From Oscillospiraceae bacterium (GTDB lineage Bacteria > Bacillota > Clostridia > Oscillospirales > Oscillospiraceae), in NCBI GenBank assembly GCA_017409205.1, contig JAFQTF010000052.1, forward strand, positions 1 to 48,430: DNA of 48,430 bases, written 5' to 3'. Made by a program: the position numbers and the translations under genes. Position 1 is the first letter of the stretch. The number at the start of each line of letters is the position of its first letter. Shown here piece by piece: positions 6,711 to 15,237 of this stretch. Below the pieces are notes generated by a model. It was not told the origin of the DNA. It saw nothing but the letters and a program-made list of their open reading frames with translations, and did not search any database.

Positions 6711-7496
6711 TTAAAACGCCTTCGGTTCCATGGCTTCATGGAGTGTATCACGGATCGCCCCGCGAAAAATGGCATAGGCCTGGCTGTGGAGTGTCTGCAG
6801 TGCACCTGCGGAAAGATTCACCGGTACCTGACCGGGCATGTACAGATCCTGATCGAATATGAATTTGACTTCCTTATCTTCCGTACCGGGGCGACGCACC
6901 TGGCCGGGACCTGCATGAAGCTTCACGCGGCAGCCGCCGCGGATCGCCATTTCCGTATCCACCGTGCAGCGGGTTGCCGTAGCCTCCTTTACATTTTCCA
7001 GTGCCAGAACACCCAGATAACAGGGCTCGATCAGCTCCCGGAAGGGTGTCCCCTCCAGGCCCAGAGACTGCCGGGAAATGGTATTGACATACCGCAGCCC
7101 TACGCGCTCATAATAGGCAGGCTTGTAAATCTGAATGAATGCAGCCAGAGGCTTATCCAGATGGGCCGCAAACTCCTCCCAGCAGGTATAACGGGAACAG
7201 GAAAGGGATATGAATTTACCGGTCAGGTTCACACGCCAGATACCATCGGCAGAGGAAAACTGGTAGTTCATCGTACCGGGCTGGTTCTCCAGACGGAACT
7301 GGCCGGGGTTTCCAGTCACTTTAGGCGCAGGAATCTCCATCCGCCGCTGAAACCGGGGATACTCCCCCCGGATGGCTTCCTGAAATTCCACCGGCGGATT
7401 GGCGCTGATGGTCAGGATTTCCGGGAACCGGAGCTGGCAGATCACCTCTGCCAGCTGATTGCTGCCATATCGGCAGCGTTTTTCTGATGAAAACAT
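6711..7496 (-). CDS. TIGR04255 family protein
   Basis: 261 aa, matching the family size. Typical features are the N-terminal LAEVICQLRFPEILTISANPPVEFQEAIR, the central YERVGLRYVNTI, and a C-terminal segment rich in small beta-strand motifs. The molecular function is unknown; homologues are soluble and often lie near accessory or defence-like genes. Here it leads an operon of small membrane proteins and a peptidase. GGAGCG sits 8 nt upstream of the ATG, and a good promoter is present at 7525-7553. Confidence 0.85.
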   Translation of the reverse strand: MFSSEKRCRYGSNQLAEVICQLRFPEILTISANPPVEFQEAIRGEYPRFQRRMEIPAPKVTGNPGQFRLENQPGTMNYQFSSADGIWRVNLTGKFISLSCSRYTCWEEFAAHLDKPLAAFIQIYKPAYYERVGLRYVNTISRQSLGLEGTPFRELIEPCYLGVLALENVKEATATRCTVDTEMAIRGGCRVKLHAGPGQVRRPGTEDKEVKFIFDQDLYMPGQVPVNLSAGALQTLHSQAYAIFRGAIRDTLHEAMEPKAF

Positions 7497-7524
7497 AAAC
7501 TTCGCTCCAATTTTGTTTTTTTAT

Positions 7525-7553
7525 ATTATACCCCCCTGCCCAGCAAATGGCAA
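7525..7553 (-). promoter_or_regulatory. Sigma-A promoter of the TIGR04255-YugP-HD operon
   Basis: On the minus strand: TTGCCA (7553-7548), 17-bp G-rich spacer, TATAAT (7530-7525). The start would be near 7518, about 22 nt before the gene. Confidence 0.8.
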
Positions 7554-7644
7554 GACTTCCCCCTCCGGGAAGCTGTAAGAAAACTGTAAATTTTCCTTCA
7601 GAAAAGAATTGGCAAAGACATACAATTGTTCACATTTTATTCAT

Positions 7645-7671
7645 AAACGAAATCGTTTCACCTGATATACT
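7645..7671 (+). promoter_or_regulatory. Extended -10 promoter with adjacent 14-bp dyad, AI-2E permease gene
   Basis: TGA-TATACT (7663-7671) is an extended -10. No good -35 is present. Instead a 14-bp dyad AAACGA-AA-TCGTTT (7645-7658) covers the -35 region, consistent with an activator or repressor site. Confidence 0.6.
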
Positions 7672-7709
7672 GATGATATGTGAACAAGCGATGTGAAAGG
7701 TGTGGTGCT

Positions 7710-8915
7710 ATGACGGATCCCAAAAAGCGCAGATACATGTATATGAGCCTGGCCGTATTTTCTGCCATCAGTATGAGCCTGATCCTGTTTTTTATTCTTT
7801 TCCGGCTTCAGGGCATCGGAGATGCGCTGCGGTCAGTATCGGATATTCTGGCACCTTTTGTATACGGCGGCGTTGTGGCCTATCTGCTGCGGCCTCTGTG
7901 CAATACCTATGAATCCTTCTTTACAGATGTATTCCCCAAAAAACTGAAGCGGACAGCCAACAGCATGGCTGTGGGACTCAGCCTCGTGACCGGTATTCTG
8001 GTGGTTTACGCTCTGATCATCATGATCGCCCCGCAGCTGTACGAAAGCATCCTCTCCCTCTGGCATTCCCTGCCCGACAAGATCAACCAGTTCCTGACCT
8101 GGGCTACTGCAATCTTCGGCGAGGATGAGGAGCTGCTCCATCTGTTCAATACCAGCTATCAGGCCCTTTATACCGAGTTGGAGGCCTGGGCACAGAATAC
8201 ATTGGTTCCCTACATCACCAATATTGTCAGCGTTGCAGGCAGCAGCGTAATGAAGATCCTGAATTTCCTGTACGACCTGCTGATCGGACTGATCGTAGCC
8301 GTTTATCTTCTGGGCAGCCGGAAAAAGTTCGCCCGTCAAAGTGTACTTCTGGTCAGAAGCACCCTGAAGCCCAAGTGGGCCGATATGTTTCTGGAAGAGG
8401 TTGCTTTCATCGACCGGATGTTCGGCGGCTTCATTGACGGCAAGATCCTGGATTCTGCCATCATTGGTGTGCTGTGCTACATCGGATGTCTGATTTTCAA
8501 GTTCCCCAATCCCCTGCTGATTGCCGCCATTGTCGGCATCACCAATGTGATTCCCTTCTTCGGCCCCTTCATCGGTGCCATCCCCAGTACCTTCCTGATC
8601 CTGATTGAGGATCCCATTAAGGCGTTGTGGTTCGTACTGTTCGTCCTGGTGCTGCAGCAGCTGGACGGCAATATCATCGGCCCCACCATCCTGGGTGACC
8701 GGACAGGTCTCAGCAGCTTCTGGGTATTGTTCACCATCATTCTCTGCGGCGGCCTCTGGGGCATCGTGGGCATGATTATTGCAGTTCCCTTCTTCGCAGT
8801 TATCTATGATACCATCAAGAAATTTGTCCGCCGGGGTCTTTTCAAAAAAGGCCAGATCGAGCTGTGGCAGCAGTATAAGGCCGACTACCCGGATGAAGAA
8901 CCCAAGAAAAAATAG
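7710..8915 (+). CDS. AI-2E/PerM-family membrane permease
   Basis: 401 aa from the ATG at 7710, preceded by AAAGGTG. An upstream in-frame GTG at 7680 would lie almost at the predicted transcription start, so I reject it. About seven or eight membrane helices are visible. The family signature is clear in GGFIDGKILDSAIIGVLCYIG and in PNPLLIAAIVGITNVIPFFGPFIGAIPS. The C-terminus is charged (KADYPDEEPKKK). PF01594 members are trimeric efflux-type permeases linked to AI-2, sporulation (YtvI) or Na+/H+ exchange. The substrate here cannot be told from sequence. Monocistronic. Confidence 0.9.
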   Translation: MTDPKKRRYMYMSLAVFSAISMSLILFFILFRLQGIGDALRSVSDILAPFVYGGVVAYLLRPLCNTYESFFTDVFPKKLKRTANSMAVGLSLVTGILVVYALIIMIAPQLYESILSLWHSLPDKINQFLTWATAIFGEDEELLHLFNTSYQALYTELEAWAQNTLVPYITNIVSVAGSSVMKILNFLYDLLIGLIVAVYLLGSRKKFARQSVLLVRSTLKPKWADMFLEEVAFIDRMFGGFIDGKILDSAIIGVLCYIGCLIFKFPNPLLIAAIVGITNVIPFFGPFIGAIPSTFLILIEDPIKALWFVLFVLVLQQLDGNIIGPTILGDRTGLSSFWVLFTIILCGGLWGIVGMIIAVPFFAVIYDTIKKFVRRGLFKKGQIELWQQYKADYPDEEPKKK

Positions 8916-8918
8916 CAA

Positions 8919-8950
8919 AAAATCCGCTGTGAATCTTCACAGCGGATTTT
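8919..8950. terminator. Bidirectional terminator
   Basis: Fourteen-bp perfect stem (8919-8932 with 8937-8950) starting with AAAA and ending in TTTT, between convergent genes. Confidence 0.88.
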
Positions 8951-8951
8951 C

Positions 8952-10061
8952 TTACTCTTTAGTAGCCTCCGGCAATTCCTTCGTTTCTTCAAACCGCATC
9001 CTGGTTCGGCGCGCCGCTTCAAGCAAGCCCCGGAATTCCTCTGAGAGGACATTGCGCATATTTTCATCGGTGCTGAGTACTTTCAGATAATTCAGCGTGT
9101 TTCTGGGATGGAATATCTCCAGTGCATTGTCCACACCGCCGGTGCCCAGAAGTGTGAACATCACATCCACCAGACGGCCCCGTTCCTGATTCGTCATATC
9201 CGCAAACCAGGCTTTGATGGTGGCATCCATGAATTTGGAATCCTCGGAGATCTCCTCCACTGTGACAAATTCCCTGCCCAGCAGCTCCCAGGAATAGGGA
9301 TCGTGCTGCAAAAGGCTCACCGTGCGGCTCTTTACCACAGTATAAGGTTCCTCATGCTCCAGCAGCATGCCAATCACCGAGGACTGGGGAACATAGGTCC
9401 TGATCCGCGGCACAATGGACAGATATCCGGGATCCCCCATCATATATTTGGTAAAACCGGGGCCATCGTTGTTGAAAACCCCAAGGATCCGGGGCTGGAT
9501 CAGCGGACCGCTGCGGGCAGCTGCAAATACCGCCAGATTGCCGCCCTTGGAATGGCCGCCCAGACGCAGAGGCAGGCCATATTCCGCTGCCACATCCCGC
9601 AGATACTGTGCCGCCAGGCGCTGGGCCGGAACAGTCTGCTGGAAGGACATATTGAAGTCCTCCTTCCAGCCCACCAGCGTATAATCTGTGCCCCGGAAGG
9701 CAAGAAACGCACTTCCATCGTCCAGCAGGAAGGTCATAGCCGCAAACTGTGTCTCCTGTTCCGGAATCAGCATATCCCGGTACATCACGATCCTTATCTG
9801 GCCGAACCGGGTGGACATGGCTGCCTGATGGAGCAGATCCAGGTCCTTTTCCACCCGGACATACTGCTCCGGATCCTTTCTGGAAAAGAAATCTTCCGCT
9901 GCATCCCGCAGCAGCACTGGCACCTCCGGACTGGCTTCCACTGCGCCGCCGTAATGAATATAGCTCAGAGTTGAGAAAATCAGTGCATCCACCTCATTGG
10001 GCGGATCCTGGCGGAAAGTAAGATCGCCACGCCATTTCAAATAATCATACATGGTTGCCAT
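8952..10061 (-). CDS. Mbeg1-like (DUF2974) alpha/beta hydrolase
   Basis: 369 aa from the ATG at 10061 (AGAGGTGA 5 nt upstream); the frame continues to 10091 but without a ribosome site. The lipase-like core is visible: AFRGTDYTLVGWKEDFNMSF (oxyanion/strand region) and the nucleophile elbow GGHSKGGNLAVFAA with the G-H-S-K-G serine motif. This family (PF11187) is common in Clostridia and lactobacilli and resembles class-3 lipases, but its physiological substrate is unknown. No signal peptide, so cytoplasmic. It runs convergent to the AI-2E gene. Confidence 0.85.
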   Translation of the reverse strand: MATMYDYLKWRGDLTFRQDPPNEVDALIFSTLSYIHYGGAVEASPEVPVLLRDAAEDFFSRKDPEQYVRVEKDLDLLHQAAMSTRFGQIRIVMYRDMLIPEQETQFAAMTFLLDDGSAFLAFRGTDYTLVGWKEDFNMSFQQTVPAQRLAAQYLRDVAAEYGLPLRLGGHSKGGNLAVFAAARSGPLIQPRILGVFNNDGPGFTKYMMGDPGYLSIVPRIRTYVPQSSVIGMLLEHEEPYTVVKSRTVSLLQHDPYSWELLGREFVTVEEISEDSKFMDATIKAWFADMTNQERGRLVDVMFTLLGTGGVDNALEIFHPRNTLNYLKVLSTDENMRNVLSEEFRGLLEAARRTRMRFEETKELPEATKE

Positions 10062-10160
10062 AGCTGTCACCTCTTGCAAATACCTTACCACGGAATTATG
10101 AAGATTTCCACCTAATTGTGGTTGGGAAATATTAAATTTTTTAAGAATACAACACTTGGC

Positions 10161-10209
10161 TTGACAAATCAGTTTATTGACGATAAACTAGGTTTATGCT
10201 TAATAAACC
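10161..10209 (+). promoter_or_regulatory. Promoter and twin operator dyads of the blaI-M56 operon
   Basis: TTGACA (10161-10166), 17 bp, TAAACT (10184-10189). Two perfect dyads overlap it: GTTTAT-N5-ATAAAC (10172-10188) and GGTTTAT-N5-ATAAACC (10191-10209). Their centres are exactly 20 bp apart, about two helical turns. The first covers the spacer and -10, the second the start region. This fits dimers of the BlaI-like repressor bound side by side, with autoregulation (inference). Confidence 0.85.
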
Positions 10210-10222
10210 AGGAGGTGACATT

Positions 10223-10585
10223 ATGGATACCTACAAGCTGGGCGCTGTGGAATCCCGTTTTGCGGAGATCATCTGGAACCACGAGCCCCTTCATTCCCGG
10301 GAACTGGTCATTCTCTGTCAGCAGGAACTGGACTGGAAAAAGCCGACCACATATACTGTGCTGCGCAAGCTCTGCCAGCGGGGCATTTTTCAGAACAAGG
10401 ATGGCATTGTCTCCTCTCTGATTTCCCGGCAGGAATACAATGCCCGGCAGAGCGAGCAGTTTGTGGAAGAAACCTTTGCCGGTTCCCTTCCCGCTTTTCT
10501 TGCCGCCTTTACGACCCGCAAGCAGCTCAGTGCCCGGGAGGTGGAGGAAATCCGGCGGATGATCGATTCTTATGGAGGTGAGTGA
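10223..10585 (+). CDS. BlaI/MecI/CopY-family transcriptional repressor
   Basis: 120 aa from the ATG at 10223, preceded by AGGAGGTGA. The winged-helix domain spans about residues 5-75: LGAVESRFAEIIWNHEPLHSRELV, then the recognition helix region KPTTYTVLRKLCQRG, which is highly typical of BlaI/MecI. The C-terminal dimerisation part (AFTTRKQLSAREVEEIRRMIDSYGG) also matches. It is expected to be cleaved or released on signalling by the adjacent M56 membrane peptidase. It is 1 nt from the next start codon, so a co-translated pair. Likely target: its own promoter. Confidence 0.93.
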   Translation: MDTYKLGAVESRFAEIIWNHEPLHSRELVILCQQELDWKKPTTYTVLRKLCQRGIFQNKDGIVSSLISRQEYNARQSEQFVEETFAGSLPAFLAAFTTRKQLSAREVEEIRRMIDSYGGE

Positions 10586-10586
10586 T

Positions 10587-12689
10587 ATGACATCTCTGTT
10601 CTTAAAGCTGGTGAATATGAGTATCACCGCCTCCTGGCTGGTAGCGGCTGTCATCCTGCTCCGTCTGCTCCTGAAAAAGGCGCCGAAGGCGCTCCACTGT
10701 GCTCTGTGGGCATTGGTGGCGATCCGTCTGATCTGCCCCCTCTTCCCGGAAAGCAGCCTCAGTCTTGTGCCCAGGCAGGCGCCTCTCACTGCTGAAAGCT
10801 TTCTGTCAGAGCCCGCGGTTCCTTCTCCCCATGTTGCACATGAATATGTGACCTATGAAACCCCCACCGGTGAAGTTACTTTTTCCGAAACAATGACGGT
10901 CAACCACACAGGCGGGCCCTTCCCGATCCTGCACTGGCTCACCGGCATCTGGTTGGCAGGAATGGGGCTGATGCTGCTCTGGGCCGCAGAAAGCTTCTTA
11001 ACAATCCGGCGTCAAGCAGCGCCCTCCATCTTTGTGGGAGATGGGGTATGGATCTGTGACCATGTGGATACTCCCTTTATCCTTGGATTATTCCGACCGC
11101 GGATCTATCTGCCGTCTTCTCTGGACAGCAGGGATGCAGATCATGTTCTTGCCCACGAACGGGCGCACCTGAAGCGGAAGGATCACTGGTGGAAGCCCAT
11201 CGGCTTTGTGCTTCTGGCGATATACTGGTTCAATCCGGTGCTGTGGCTTGCCTACATTCTGTTATGCCGGGATATTGAACTGGCCTGTGACGAAAAAGTG
11301 GTCAGGGAAATGGATATCCCGGAGAAAAAAGCTTACTCCACCGCTCTCCTAAACTGCAGCCTGCCCCGCCACCGGATCGCCGCCTGTCCCCTGGCTTTTG
11401 GCGAGGTAGGTGTCAGGCACCGGGTCAAAAACATACTGCACTATAAAAAACCGGCCTTCTGGATCGTTCTGATTGCTGTCATTCTCAGTATCATCGCTGC
11501 TGTCTGCCTGCTGACAAACCCCGCAAAGGGAATGTACCTGTATGAGATCGATGACAGCCGAAATTACAGTGACCTGTTCACAAACACTGACGACATCTAT
11601 CTGATCAAGGAAGGCGAAGAATTCCCGGTATCCCATCCCGATGGGGTTTTGAATCTCCTGGATGATATCACCGTACGGAAGTATCCTGTCAGCCGCAGCC
11701 GTGAGGAAACCCGGGATAAGACACACCAGGTCCATTTGCGCGGTAATACCTATCTGAATTTCAGCTGGAATTTTACCCATGTCTGGATCGATAATGGTGT
11801 GAAGCCCACTTATACCTACCGGGTAAATGAACCGGAGGTGCTGCAAGAACTGTTTGCAATCATCACCGGAGAGAAGCTGTCCATGGCTGCCATGGAGGTA
11901 AGTCCCACCGGACTGACAGCTGTATATTCTCCCAAGAAAACATACGAGGATACCAACATTCTGTTTGAATCGGAAAACTGTTTTCTGGACGTCTGGGACG
12001 GCAGTCGCTGGACGCGGATGGATAACACCAGCACAAGTCAGATAAGTACCTTCATCGATCCAAAAAACGGCGAACGTCATCAGCTGGACTGGTTCCATGT
12101 CTATGGTGTTCTGCCCACCGGAAGATACCGTCTGGGCTCTACCGTTATATTCATGGACGTCTACATGCACAGCGGTATTTCCCATACCCTATACGCAGAA
12201 TTTTCCATTACAGACGAAGCAAAAATTTGGTTTTATGCGCCCCACGATGCAGGCTATGCCTCTCCCCTTGAGGACAGTACGGCACAGTTGCCCGGAGCTG
12301 AACACATTACCCTCCACCATTCCACCGAGGAACATCACATCACCATGGAGACGGATGCTGGTTCTGAGGTGATCATCACCGGATGGCCCATCTTCACTGC
12401 CTACTTCCACGATCTTACCGGAGACGGCGTGGACGAAGTCTGCACCACGGTGGCAGAGGGCTTTGGTATTATCGATATCCGGGTCCGGGTCTATGACTGC
12501 ATGGCAAAAAGAATCTATGAGCTAGAGGATCGGGGCAACAGCAATTATGCGCTCTCCGTCCGCAGTAACCAGTTATGGGTCACCCAGACCCTGGATGAGC
12601 GGTATGAAGTTTTGAACGCCGGACTCCTGAGCCTCAGTGATGACGGCACTTCTCTGACGATCCTGCCGCCGGAGGATTCCGCTGGTTGA
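10587..12689 (+). CDS. BlaR1-type M56 membrane metallopeptidase with long extracellular domain
   Basis: 700 aa from the ATG at 10587 (GGAGGTG overlapping the blaI end). N-terminal helices lie at about 11-30, 36-53 and 113-135, then the zinc motif H190-E-R-A-H194. The downstream LACDEKVVRE (about 232-241) supplies the family acidic ligand. Another helix lies at about 290-309. The remaining 390 residues are predicted outside the cell and are not a penicillin-binding sensor: no SxxK, SxN or KTG set is evident. They contain beta-rich segments and an FG-GAP/EF-hand-like DLTGDGVDEV near residue 612. The likely role is to sense an external signal and inactivate the BlaI-like repressor. Signal unknown. 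Confidence 0.88.
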   Translation: MTSLFLKLVNMSITASWLVAAVILLRLLLKKAPKALHCALWALVAIRLICPLFPESSLSLVPRQAPLTAESFLSEPAVPSPHVAHEYVTYETPTGEVTFSETMTVNHTGGPFPILHWLTGIWLAGMGLMLLWAAESFLTIRRQAAPSIFVGDGVWICDHVDTPFILGLFRPRIYLPSSLDSRDADHVLAHERAHLKRKDHWWKPIGFVLLAIYWFNPVLWLAYILLCRDIELACDEKVVREMDIPEKKAYSTALLNCSLPRHRIAACPLAFGEVGVRHRVKNILHYKKPAFWIVLIAVILSIIAAVCLLTNPAKGMYLYEIDDSRNYSDLFTNTDDIYLIKEGEEFPVSHPDGVLNLLDDITVRKYPVSRSREETRDKTHQVHLRGNTYLNFSWNFTHVWIDNGVKPTYTYRVNEPEVLQELFAIITGEKLSMAAMEVSPTGLTAVYSPKKTYEDTNILFESENCFLDVWDGSRWTRMDNTSTSQISTFIDPKNGERHQLDWFHVYGVLPTGRYRLGSTVIFMDVYMHSGISHTLYAEFSITDEAKIWFYAPHDAGYASPLEDSTAQLPGAEHITLHHSTEEHHITMETDAGSEVIITGWPIFTAYFHDLTGDGVDEVCTTVAEGFGIIDIRVRVYDCMAKRIYELEDRGNSNYALSVRSNQLWVTQTLDERYEVLNAGLLSLSDDGTSLTILPPEDSAG

Positions 12690-12719
12690 CAAATACGCTT
12701 GCTGCCTATAAAATAGGTT
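12686..12719 (+). promoter_or_regulatory. Sigma-A promoter of the HD hydrolase gene, with dyad
   Basis: TTGACA (12686-12691), 17 bp, TAAAAT (12709-12714). The -35 overlaps the M56 stop codon. The dyad ATAAAA-TAGG-TTTTAT overlaps the -10 and resembles the ATAAAC-TAG-GTTTAT sequence between the blaI operators. Confidence 0.75.
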
Positions 12720-12746
12720 TTATCAACTTATTCTGGAGGAATTCCC

Positions 12747-13331
12747 ATGGAACTGACAAGACAGGCAGCACTGGATCTGCTGATGAAGTACAACAAAGAA
12801 CCCTTCCATATTCTCCACGCTCTGACCGTTGAGGGTGTTATGCGCTGGTATGCAAATGAACTGGGCTATGAAACGGAAGCTGATTTCTGGGCCATGGCCG
12901 GTCTGCTGCATGATGTGGACTTTGAGCAGTATCCCGAACAGCACTGCATCAAGGCACCTGACCTGCTGGCAGAAGTAAACGCTTCTCCGGAACTGGTGCA
13001 TGCCATCTGTTCCCACGCCTGGGGCGTCTGCTGCGACGTGGAACCGGTGCATCAAATGGAAAAGGTGATGTTCGCCGTGGATGAACTCACCGGTCTCATC
13101 GGCGCTGCAGCCCGCATGCGGCCCAGCAAGAGCGTTATGGACATGGAGCTGAGCAGCCTGAAGAAGAAATTCAAGGACAAGAAGTTCGCCGCCGGCTGCT
13201 CCCGGGACATCATCCGGCAGGGCGCTGAGCTGCTGGGCTGGTCTCTGGACGAGGTTCTGGACAAGACCATTCAGGCTATGCGCAGCTGCGAAGCCACGGT
13301 TGCAGAAGAACAGGCTGCCCTCTGCGGCTAA
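12747..13331 (+). CDS. HD-domain (HDIG-type) hydrolase
   Basis: 194 aa. HD-superfamily metal ligands are visible in order: H24 (LHALTVEGVMRWYA), H55-D56 in AGLLHDVDFE, the H of CSHAWG and the D of FAVDELTG. The C-terminal half is helical. It is similar in length and layout to uncharacterised clostridial HD hydrolases of metabolite or nucleotide phosphoesters. Substrate unknown. GGAGGA lies 8 nt before the ATG. It has its own promoter, though readthrough from the M56 gene is possible because no terminator separates them. Confidence 0.88.
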   Translation: MELTRQAALDLLMKYNKEPFHILHALTVEGVMRWYANELGYETEADFWAMAGLLHDVDFEQYPEQHCIKAPDLLAEVNASPELVHAICSHAWGVCCDVEPVHQMEKVMFAVDELTGLIGAAARMRPSKSVMDMELSSLKKKFKDKKFAAGCSRDIIRQGAELLGWSLDEVLDKTIQAMRSCEATVAEEQAALCG

Positions 13332-13347
13332 AATATCTCCCAACAAG

Positions 13348-13379
13348 AAAAACCGGAAGGATCGCTCCTTCCGGTTTTT
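13348..13379. terminator. Bidirectional terminator
   Basis: Fourteen-bp perfect stem (13348-13361 with 13366-13379), TCGC loop, AAAAA on the left and TTTTT on the right, between the convergent HD hydrolase and Na/Pi genes. Confidence 0.92.
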
Positions 13380-13382
13380 ATG

Positions 13383-15185
13383 TTACTTGTTGTTCTTCAG
13401 GGGGGTGATGTACTGCTCGCGGCGGCGGTTGCGCTCGATGCGGTAGGTCTCATCTCCACCCTCATGGACCATCCGCAGATACTCATAGTGATTATGAAGG
13501 ATGGCTTCGTTGGTTCTGGCCAACATCATAACAGCAATGGAGGAGCAGTGGTCAGAAGCACGCTCCAGATGGGTCAGGGCTTCCATAAACACCAGACCAC
13601 TGGAAACGGCACAGGTACCGTTCTTCAGCCGCTTGGTATGGCGATCCTTCAGGATCCGGACCATGTCATCGATGGTCTCTTCCAGAGGCTCGATCCTCTT
13701 GGCTGCCTCATTGTCATCCCGGACAAAGGCATCCAGCGTAATGGTCAGGATCTCGTTGACAGCATCGCAGATCAGGGCCAGCTCCTTCTTGGCAAAGTCG
13801 GAGAAATCGGACTCTTCCTTTTCCAGCCGCTGGCTCAGCTCCACCAGATTGGTGCCATAGTCACCAATGCGTTCAAAGCTGGGGACAGTCTGCATCAGCA
13901 TATCCACCTGACGGTCTTCCCACTCGTTTTCAACCTCCTTGCTCAAACCAATGAGGAAATTGTCCACACGGTCGGCAAAACGGTCGATGTTATCCTCGTC
14001 CAGAGCAATGACATCCAGCTGAGACTTGTCCTTCGTCAGCAGCACATCACAGCAGCGGGCAAAATTATCCCGGGCGATGGTACCCATGGAGATAACCGCT
14101 TTGGTGGCCTCACCCACAGCAACTGCGGGAGAGATGTACAGGTTGTCGGTCAGGGTATACAATTCGGGATGATTGTGGGTCTTTTCGGGTACATCCTTCA
14201 CAATCTTCAGGGACAGCTTTACCAGCACATCAGCAAAGGGGATCAGCACAACGGCAGTGATCAGATTGAAAATGGTCTGGAAATTGGCGATTCCGCCGCT
14301 GTCCACGGTAGCAACCCAGAATTCGGCACCGAAGGCCTGCACCTTCTGCAGGATGGTCATGACCAGCATGAACAGCACTGTGCCAATGGTATTAAAGGCA
14401 ATATGCACCACACCGGTACGCTTGGCATCCTTGGAAGAACCAATGGAGCAGACCATGGCGGTGGTAACGCAGGTGCCCAGGTTAATGCCCATGATGATGG
14501 GATAGGCCATGGCAAAGGTGATGCCGGATCCGGGCACCGAAGCAACAGTCTGCAGCATACCCACGGTAGCGGAGGAACTCTGGACAATGACCGTGAGCAC
14601 CAGACCGAAGAGGATGCCGAACAGAGGATTGTTCATGAAGCCAACGAAAGCAGTGAAAGCGCTGGTGCCAACCAGGGGTGCAACGCCGTCAGTCATCAGG
14701 TTCAGGCCCACAAACAGCACGCCGAAGCCGATGCAGATATCGCCCACAGGCTTTAAGTTCTGCCTCTTGATGAACATCAGCAGAATGATGCCGGCAACCA
14801 GTGCAATGGGAGCCAGGGTGTCGGTGTCGAACAGCCACAGCAGGAAGCTGCCGTCAGACTCAATGGAGCCCAGGCGGATGATCTGGGCCGTAACAGTGGT
14901 TCCGATATTGGCGCCCATAACAATGGACACAGCCTGCTTCAGATTCAGCACGCCGGCACCAATCAGAGCGACTGTCAGGACGATGGTTGCCGTAGAGCTC
15001 TGAATGACGGCGGTAACCAGCGCACCGGTGATGACACCCATCAGCACATTGCCGGTAACCTTTTCCAGAACACGCTTCAGCGCAGCGCCGGAAGAATTCT
15101 TCAGGCCGTCGCCCATGAGCTCAATGCCATAAAGGAACATAGCAAGGCCGCCCAGAAGCTGGATAATGGCACTTATGATTTCCAT
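13383..15185 (-). CDS. Na+/phosphate cotransporter family protein with PhoU-like domain
   Basis: 600 aa from the ATG at 15185, with AGGAG 7 nt upstream; the frame open to 15281 is rejected because it crosses the promoter. Two inverted Na/Pi repeats carry the signature QSSTATIVLTVALIG and QSSSATVGM, with about eight or nine helices in residues 1-310. The last 250 residues are a helical PhoU-like domain. It is likely to import phosphate with Na+ or to act in phosphate homeostasis at the inner membrane. It is monocistronic. Confidence 0.92.
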   Translation of the reverse strand: MEIISAIIQLLGGLAMFLYGIELMGDGLKNSSGAALKRVLEKVTGNVLMGVITGALVTAVIQSSTATIVLTVALIGAGVLNLKQAVSIVMGANIGTTVTAQIIRLGSIESDGSFLLWLFDTDTLAPIALVAGIILLMFIKRQNLKPVGDICIGFGVLFVGLNLMTDGVAPLVGTSAFTAFVGFMNNPLFGILFGLVLTVIVQSSSATVGMLQTVASVPGSGITFAMAYPIIMGINLGTCVTTAMVCSIGSSKDAKRTGVVHIAFNTIGTVLFMLVMTILQKVQAFGAEFWVATVDSGGIANFQTIFNLITAVVLIPFADVLVKLSLKIVKDVPEKTHNHPELYTLTDNLYISPAVAVGEATKAVISMGTIARDNFARCCDVLLTKDKSQLDVIALDEDNIDRFADRVDNFLIGLSKEVENEWEDRQVDMLMQTVPSFERIGDYGTNLVELSQRLEKEESDFSDFAKKELALICDAVNEILTITLDAFVRDDNEAAKRIEPLEETIDDMVRILKDRHTKRLKNGTCAVSSGLVFMEALTHLERASDHCSSIAVMMLARTNEAILHNHYEYLRMVHEGGDETYRIERNRRREQYITPLKNNK

Positions 15186-15237
15186 ATTGAAACTCCTAGT
15201 ATTCTCTTTGTAATTGCCCATTACTGGGCATATTACC

